Positions 47,063-51,779 of a DNA stretch of 51,779 nt are shown here, piece by piece. Source of the stretch: Neelides folsomi (Eukaryota > Arthropoda > Collembola > Neelipleona > Neelidae); the NCBI GenBank assembly GCA_034687125.1, contig JAQGBZ010000412.1, positions 1 through 51,779 of the forward strand, read 5' to 3'. A program made the position numbers and the translations under genes. The number at the start of each line of letters is the position of its first letter. Positions within the stretch are counted from its first letter, which is position 1. The notes beneath the pieces were generated by a model that ran no database searches, was not told where the DNA came from, and worked only from the letters and a program-made list of their open reading frames with translations.

Positions 47063-50000
47063 ATGGAGAAGCTCGGTGGGGTCTTGGTCGGCTCGGGCGG
47101 AATCATCATGTTGCTCTCCCTCATCTTAGGATTCATCGTCTTTCCCTCAATCATCCAAAACAAAATTACTTCGGTGAGTTAATTTCGTTCCATTTTAATT
47201 TAAAATTCTCCAAGTCTTAAATCGGATTATTCAATTTTTCAATTTGGGAAATAAAATAGAATTTAGAATTTTTCGGTTTTGTAAATAAACATACTTTTAA
47301 CAGATTTCTAAAGAGTGAACAGCCGGTTCTTTAATATAAATCAATTTGTGTAATCCACCTGATTACCTTTTATCTCTAATTTGTATGTTTTCAAAGATAA
47401 TTTTTCGTGTATTTGAATGCTCACACCTTTTAGGTAATCTCGTGAAATGTCTCGAACATGGTTTATTAAGTGTAAGTAGTTCAAGGTCTTGCAATTATCG
47501 TCAAACATCAAGATTAAATCATCTTGTTCATATATTATTTAAATTACATATTTAATGTTCTTTTCTAAAGTTTTATCCTCATGTTCACAACTAATGTTTT
47601 AGGGCAAAAACAACTCAATTTTTTGACTCATGTGAGATATTAAGTAATTGAATGAAAAAATAGGGAAATAAATATTGTTAATATGAAAGCAGATGGCCAG
47701 CGTTTAAGGGCAGATCAAATTTCCCTAATGCATTAAAAGGTCATTAATTCATTCATTTGTTAGCCGTCATTCATCATTCTTCGTGTACTTATTCTTTATT
47801 GACTAAAAAGCTAAAATGAAGATAAGGAAAATATACACACAAGAAACACAAGTATATATTTATTTTATGAGTTTGAAGTCTCAAAAATATTTTGAGTTGA
47901 TTCGATGTGATGATAGATGAGTTTTTATGAGCTACCTTTTGTTGATAATGTTTCAACTGATAATTTCATGATCCTCCAGCTTCAAGTGTAATTATAATAA
48001 GTGTAATGGGGGACATTTGAAGGAGTTTTTCCATCGAGGTGGAGGAGATAAAAAGACCTTGGTGGTTTTATCTTTTTTCTTTAAATGTTTACAAAAGTGA
48101 GCACATCCGCCCGGCATTTGGTTAAATTAAGACACTCTGCTCGCGTGTCTGGCCAGTTTCCCCCACGAGGCCAATCCTAATTAAAACAATCACTTTACAT
48201 CTTCCAATAACACTTACAAATTCCGACAGGACAAATTCACCATATTTCATTTAAACTCATTTAAACCAAACACTTCAATTCAGTCATTAGTTCATTAATA
48301 TTGAATATTTCAAGTTCTCAAATTATCCTTTGATTTATGTATTGAACTTTGCCATTTCAATTTCAATTACTTGACATATTATTTCAATTCCCATATGCCA
48401 ATCCTTGAATGAATAATCATAAATATGCATTTATTGTCTATATAAATCAGCTCAAGGAGTTTGAAGTATTTAATATCTATTTAAAAGCACGTTATTAATA
48501 TTTTGATAATCGCCAATCAATCATAATCATAATATATAAACAACTAACGACAAGTAATAATAATATATGAAGTTATTCAGAAAATAATATATAAAGTTAT
48601 ACAGTATTTATGTCAATACTTAAAATATAATTTACACGATGATTGAAATGTCAATAATAGGTAATAAAATGCTCATCTTATAATTTATTGTGATTGGATT
48701 GGAGGTGAATTAAGGATTTGATGAGGCTTAAATGTATTTATATTGCCACCACCTGCAAAGTGGGCAAAGTGGGTTAAGTCAACTTGTGGTTGGGTTAAAG
48801 AATCTGGTCGGTTGATGTCCCCGGTGGATCTCCACGCCTCTTTGTGTATGGCGTGACTCTGTGAGCACAGGTGGAACGATCTTTCACTCACGAGACCAAA
48901 TACCTGAATCTTCAAGATTGCATCTTCCGATCCTCGTCATACTCATAAAAACTTGATGTCTATTAATCCTAATCGTCATTCCCTGCGTCCCAATACGAGA
49001 GTAGCTGGATGCTCAAAATTACAAGACCTCAGGTTTTCCCATCGCTCACTCACAACTTCATTCGAATTCACCCAACCAACTTCTTTTTTATTCACAATGT
49101 GATGGATGCGGCGAAGTTCCCTTTCGCTTCTGCATTCGTTAATCGACGTGGGTTTTCGTATTTAAGATGATTCATTACTTCACACTACATCGTATACATC
49201 GTGCATCATTACAATTGTAAAACTGGGGAAAATTAGAGTTTTTATTCAAAATTCTATTTTATTTATTGGGTTATTTTGTATTTCAATATTCGCATTCATA
49301 ACTTGTTTGGCACGATTCTTGGGTTTGTTTACAAACAACTTTGGGTTTTAGATTTTTCTCAGAGTTTAATTCAACAAAAGAGAAATTCCATTCAAATTCA
49401 TAATTATTGAATTGTTGTGGTTGTGGGTTTAAAAATTCCCAGCTTTTTTACAATTGCACTTAATTGAGGGAATTACCTGATGCCTTTCCTTGAATTTACA
49501 AATTCATTACACTGGAAAATCTCTTTCGTTTTGCTTGTGCCTATCTAAATATGAGTGTATTAAAGAGGTTACGAATCACATATATTTATTTGGAAAGTGT
49601 TCTTCATTTTTTAGTCTTTTTAAGTTATTTTTTATTATAATTGTTTGTAGCGCAAAGAATAATTAAAATAAGTTTATAATTGTTTTGAAAGATAAACGGT
49701 AGCATTTACCTTCATTACATCTAATTATCTTTGAAGAGCATACAAAGAGAAGATAATTGACATTCCCTCATTCATCATGTAAAATGACCTTTGCTGACAT
49801 GAAATGTTTTCCTTAAAGACATCCTTGCGAAATCTTGAAAATTAATTATTTTTTTCTTCATTCTTTTAGCAAGTTCAATTAGCCGAAGGGACGAAGACAT
49901 TTGAGAAATGGTCAGAAATGAAAGTTCCTATATTTATCAAATTCCACTATTACAACATCACAAATCCCACAGAAGTCGAAAAGGGGCAAAATCCCAAGTT

Positions 50001-51620
50001 CCATGAAATTGGACCTTATACCTACCAGTAAGTTTTAGAATATTTATAATAATAAGTTATTTATTATTAAAAAACTACATCGTTATTAAGATAGGCTTAA
50101 GCTTATTCTTATTAACACTTAACTAATTTGAGTTATTAGTAATAATATACTTAACTTTTATTTTGAATGATATAGAGAAAGACGTGAGAAGAATGGCATC
50201 ACTTTTTCTAAAGACAAGACGACGGTGAAATTCCGAGAAAAGATCTTTTATTATTTCCGCCCTGACTTATCAACAGGGACCGAAGACGATGTTGTGAATT
50301 TTCTCAATATTCCATATTTGGTATTGTTTTACTAATATTACAACGTATTTCTTGTTTGAACAATTGATTGTTGATTGACCGGATTTATTATTTCATAAGG
50401 CGATTGATATTTATAGGTCATTGTGACTTCATTGGGAGCTTATTCCCCGATTCACCAGCACGTTGGATCTCAAAAAGTCGCTCAACATAATGAGCAGTTG
50501 ATCATTCAAAGGAAAATGGGAGAAATTCTTTTTGAAGGTTATCATCAACCGATGATAGCGGCCATTGAGAAAGAGACCAATAAAACAATACTGAAGAATC
50601 AAACATTTGGGCTCTTCTATCCTGTAAGCTTTAATTTTAATTTAATTTTATCTATAATTTTATTATGCTTTCATAATTTAACAAATACTTAATTTACATA
50701 AAAATAAACATTGTTTCAATTTTAAGTACATTTTTTATTTAAGAACTTCGTTGTAAAAGATGTTTTATATCATTATTCGTTATGTTTTTAAACAGAAAAA
50801 CGGGAGTGACCAAGGCCAATTTGAAATCTTTACCGGAACTAATGACAGTTCTTTATTTGGAGAAGTATTAAAATGGAATAATGAGACTGATCTTCCCTTT
50901 TGGCCCGAAAAGGAGACAAACTATTGCAACATGATAAATGGCACTGAAAGTGAGCATTGTTCAAACCTACTCAACTGGCCCATTATGCACAACTTGTAAT
51001 TGACTGTGTAATTTCTCAAAGGTTCCTTATTTCCGCCGTTCCTAACACGAGATTCGGTTTTGCGTCTCTTCAGCCCTGACCTCTGCAGATCGATTTACAT
51101 GAAATATGATCGGGAAACAGAGTTCCTCGGCATTCCCGGTTACAAGTTCTCCTTGCCTGATGCCATTTTGGAAGATGGACGGATCAACAGGGACAACGCG
51201 TGCTTCCTTTGCAAAAAGCATGAAGAAGAAGTCGAAGAGTCAGAAGAAGTAGACGATTTCTTTAAGAGCTCAGATGAACAAGAAACGCCTAAGAAGTCCG
51301 AACCAGTTGAAACATGCTTTGACCCAGGAACCATTCCTCTCGCTTCATGCCGAAAAGGTCATTTATGCTCAATTAATTTTTAGATAATTGAATTTGTTAA
51401 AAGAGTTTAAACAAATAACCCAATCTGGAAATATGTGCATATTCTGTATATTAAGCATGTTATAAGTGTTTATTTAATTCTTTGATTGATGTGTTTAGGA
51501 GCCCCAATAGTCATGTCAAATCCTCATTTTTACAATGGAGCTCCTGCATTGACGAATAATATTGAAGGAATTTCACCTGCAGATAAAGAGACTCATCTCA
51601 CGTTCCTTGAAGTTGAACCT
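47063..51620 (+). CDS. CD36/SCARB-family scavenger receptor, 3' end missing
   Basis: Exons 47063-47173, 49870-50027, 50176-50320, 50417-50623, 50796-50949, 51022-51357 and 51499-51620 give the first 411 residues; the rest lies beyond the window. MEKLGGVLVGSGGIIMLLSL opens the first membrane span. GPYTYQERREKNGI, TNDSSLFGEVLKWN, CNMINGTE, then FPPFLTRDSVLRLFSPDLCR are family hallmarks of the lipid-binding ectodomain. Several N-glycosylation sites (NIT, NKT, NQT, NGT) fit an extracellular loop. Between NACFLCK and CFDPGTIPLASC there is an acidic insert of about 35 residues (EEEVEESEEVDDFFKSSDE) that relatives generally lack. The first intron is 2.7 kb, by far the longest in the window. Likely roles are lipid, carotenoid or apoptotic-cell uptake. 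Confidence 0.93.
47174..49869 (+). other. Long first intron of the CD36-family gene
   Basis: The intron has proper GTGAGT and TTTTAG ends. Much is A+T-rich, but 48690-49160 and 48030-48190 are notably less so, and 48765-48880 carries CAGGTG and CACCTG E-boxes. No exon-like frame fits the phase. The richer blocks may be enhancers. Confidence 0.45.
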
Positions 51621-51779
51621 GTAAGTTCATTTTAATATTTTAATTTACCTAACTATACTATTATTATACCTTTATTATTTTACTACCCAACCACATAAAA
51701 GAAGGCGCGCTCCAATAAAAGTATTATTTTACTTATATTTCTTATACTGTAGTTAGGTAGAAATGTATTTTGCACTTTA

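Noticed and set aside
46688..47220. Frames over the G+C-rich leader of the CD36-family gene
   Set aside because: The real coding frame is another one, starting MEKLGGVL at 47063; the others mirror promoter sequence.

Overview
The window looks like nuclear DNA of an arthropod, most likely a hexapod. It is strongly A+T-rich and its genes are split by short GT-AG introns (about 50-200 bp, a few longer). Two genes encode gustatory receptors with the insect TY....Q tail, and there is a Fer3-type bHLH gene, an insect-type troponin I and a hoepel/P-type transporter. I cannot name the species. No prokaryotic signals, tRNA, rRNA or CRISPR were seen. All gene models were built by hand from GT-AG boundaries, and each keeps one open frame across all its exons unless stated.

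Layout, left to right. (1) 231-9082, minus: three tandem prolyl 4-hydroxylase alpha-subunit paralogues (557, 508 and 513 residues), with a small TA-flanked inverted-repeat element in copy 2 and a 436-bp inverted-repeat element in copy 3. (2) 10924-15992, plus: a 14-exon secreted protein with two N-terminal Ig domains resembling PDGF/VEGF-receptor Ig1-Ig2, followed by about 13 dumpy-like EGF modules. (3) 16338-17260, minus: proteasome beta-3, divergent from (4) 17609-19216, plus: a FLYWCH/MULE-like zinc-finger protein. (5) 19770-21442, minus: a gustatory receptor. (6) 21947-23131, plus: a small multi-pass membrane protein with one frame break. (7) 26089-27164, plus: Fer3-like bHLH factor. (8) 27466-28786, minus: a second gustatory receptor. 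(9) 29229-31192, minus: serpin. (10) 32326-34189, minus: annexin with a pair of mutually exclusive 70-nt exons. (11) 35902-39478, plus: P-protein/OCA2-like transporter containing a stop-free 96-nt intron. (12) 40248-41447, plus: troponin I with an 8-nt microexon and a possible alternative last exon. (13) 41905-43442, minus: phosphoenolpyruvate mutase, the first enzyme of phosphonate synthesis. (14) 47063 to beyond 51620, plus: a CD36/SCARB scavenger receptor that runs off the window end.

The genes are not one pathway; this is ordinary animal gene order with neighbours of mixed function. The items most worth a second look are the Ig-plus-EGF architecture, the phosphonate-forming mutase with a likely mitochondrial presequence, the annexin exon pair, the stop-free intron in the P-protein gene, and the tandem hydroxylase family with its own mobile elements and shared upstream blocks.
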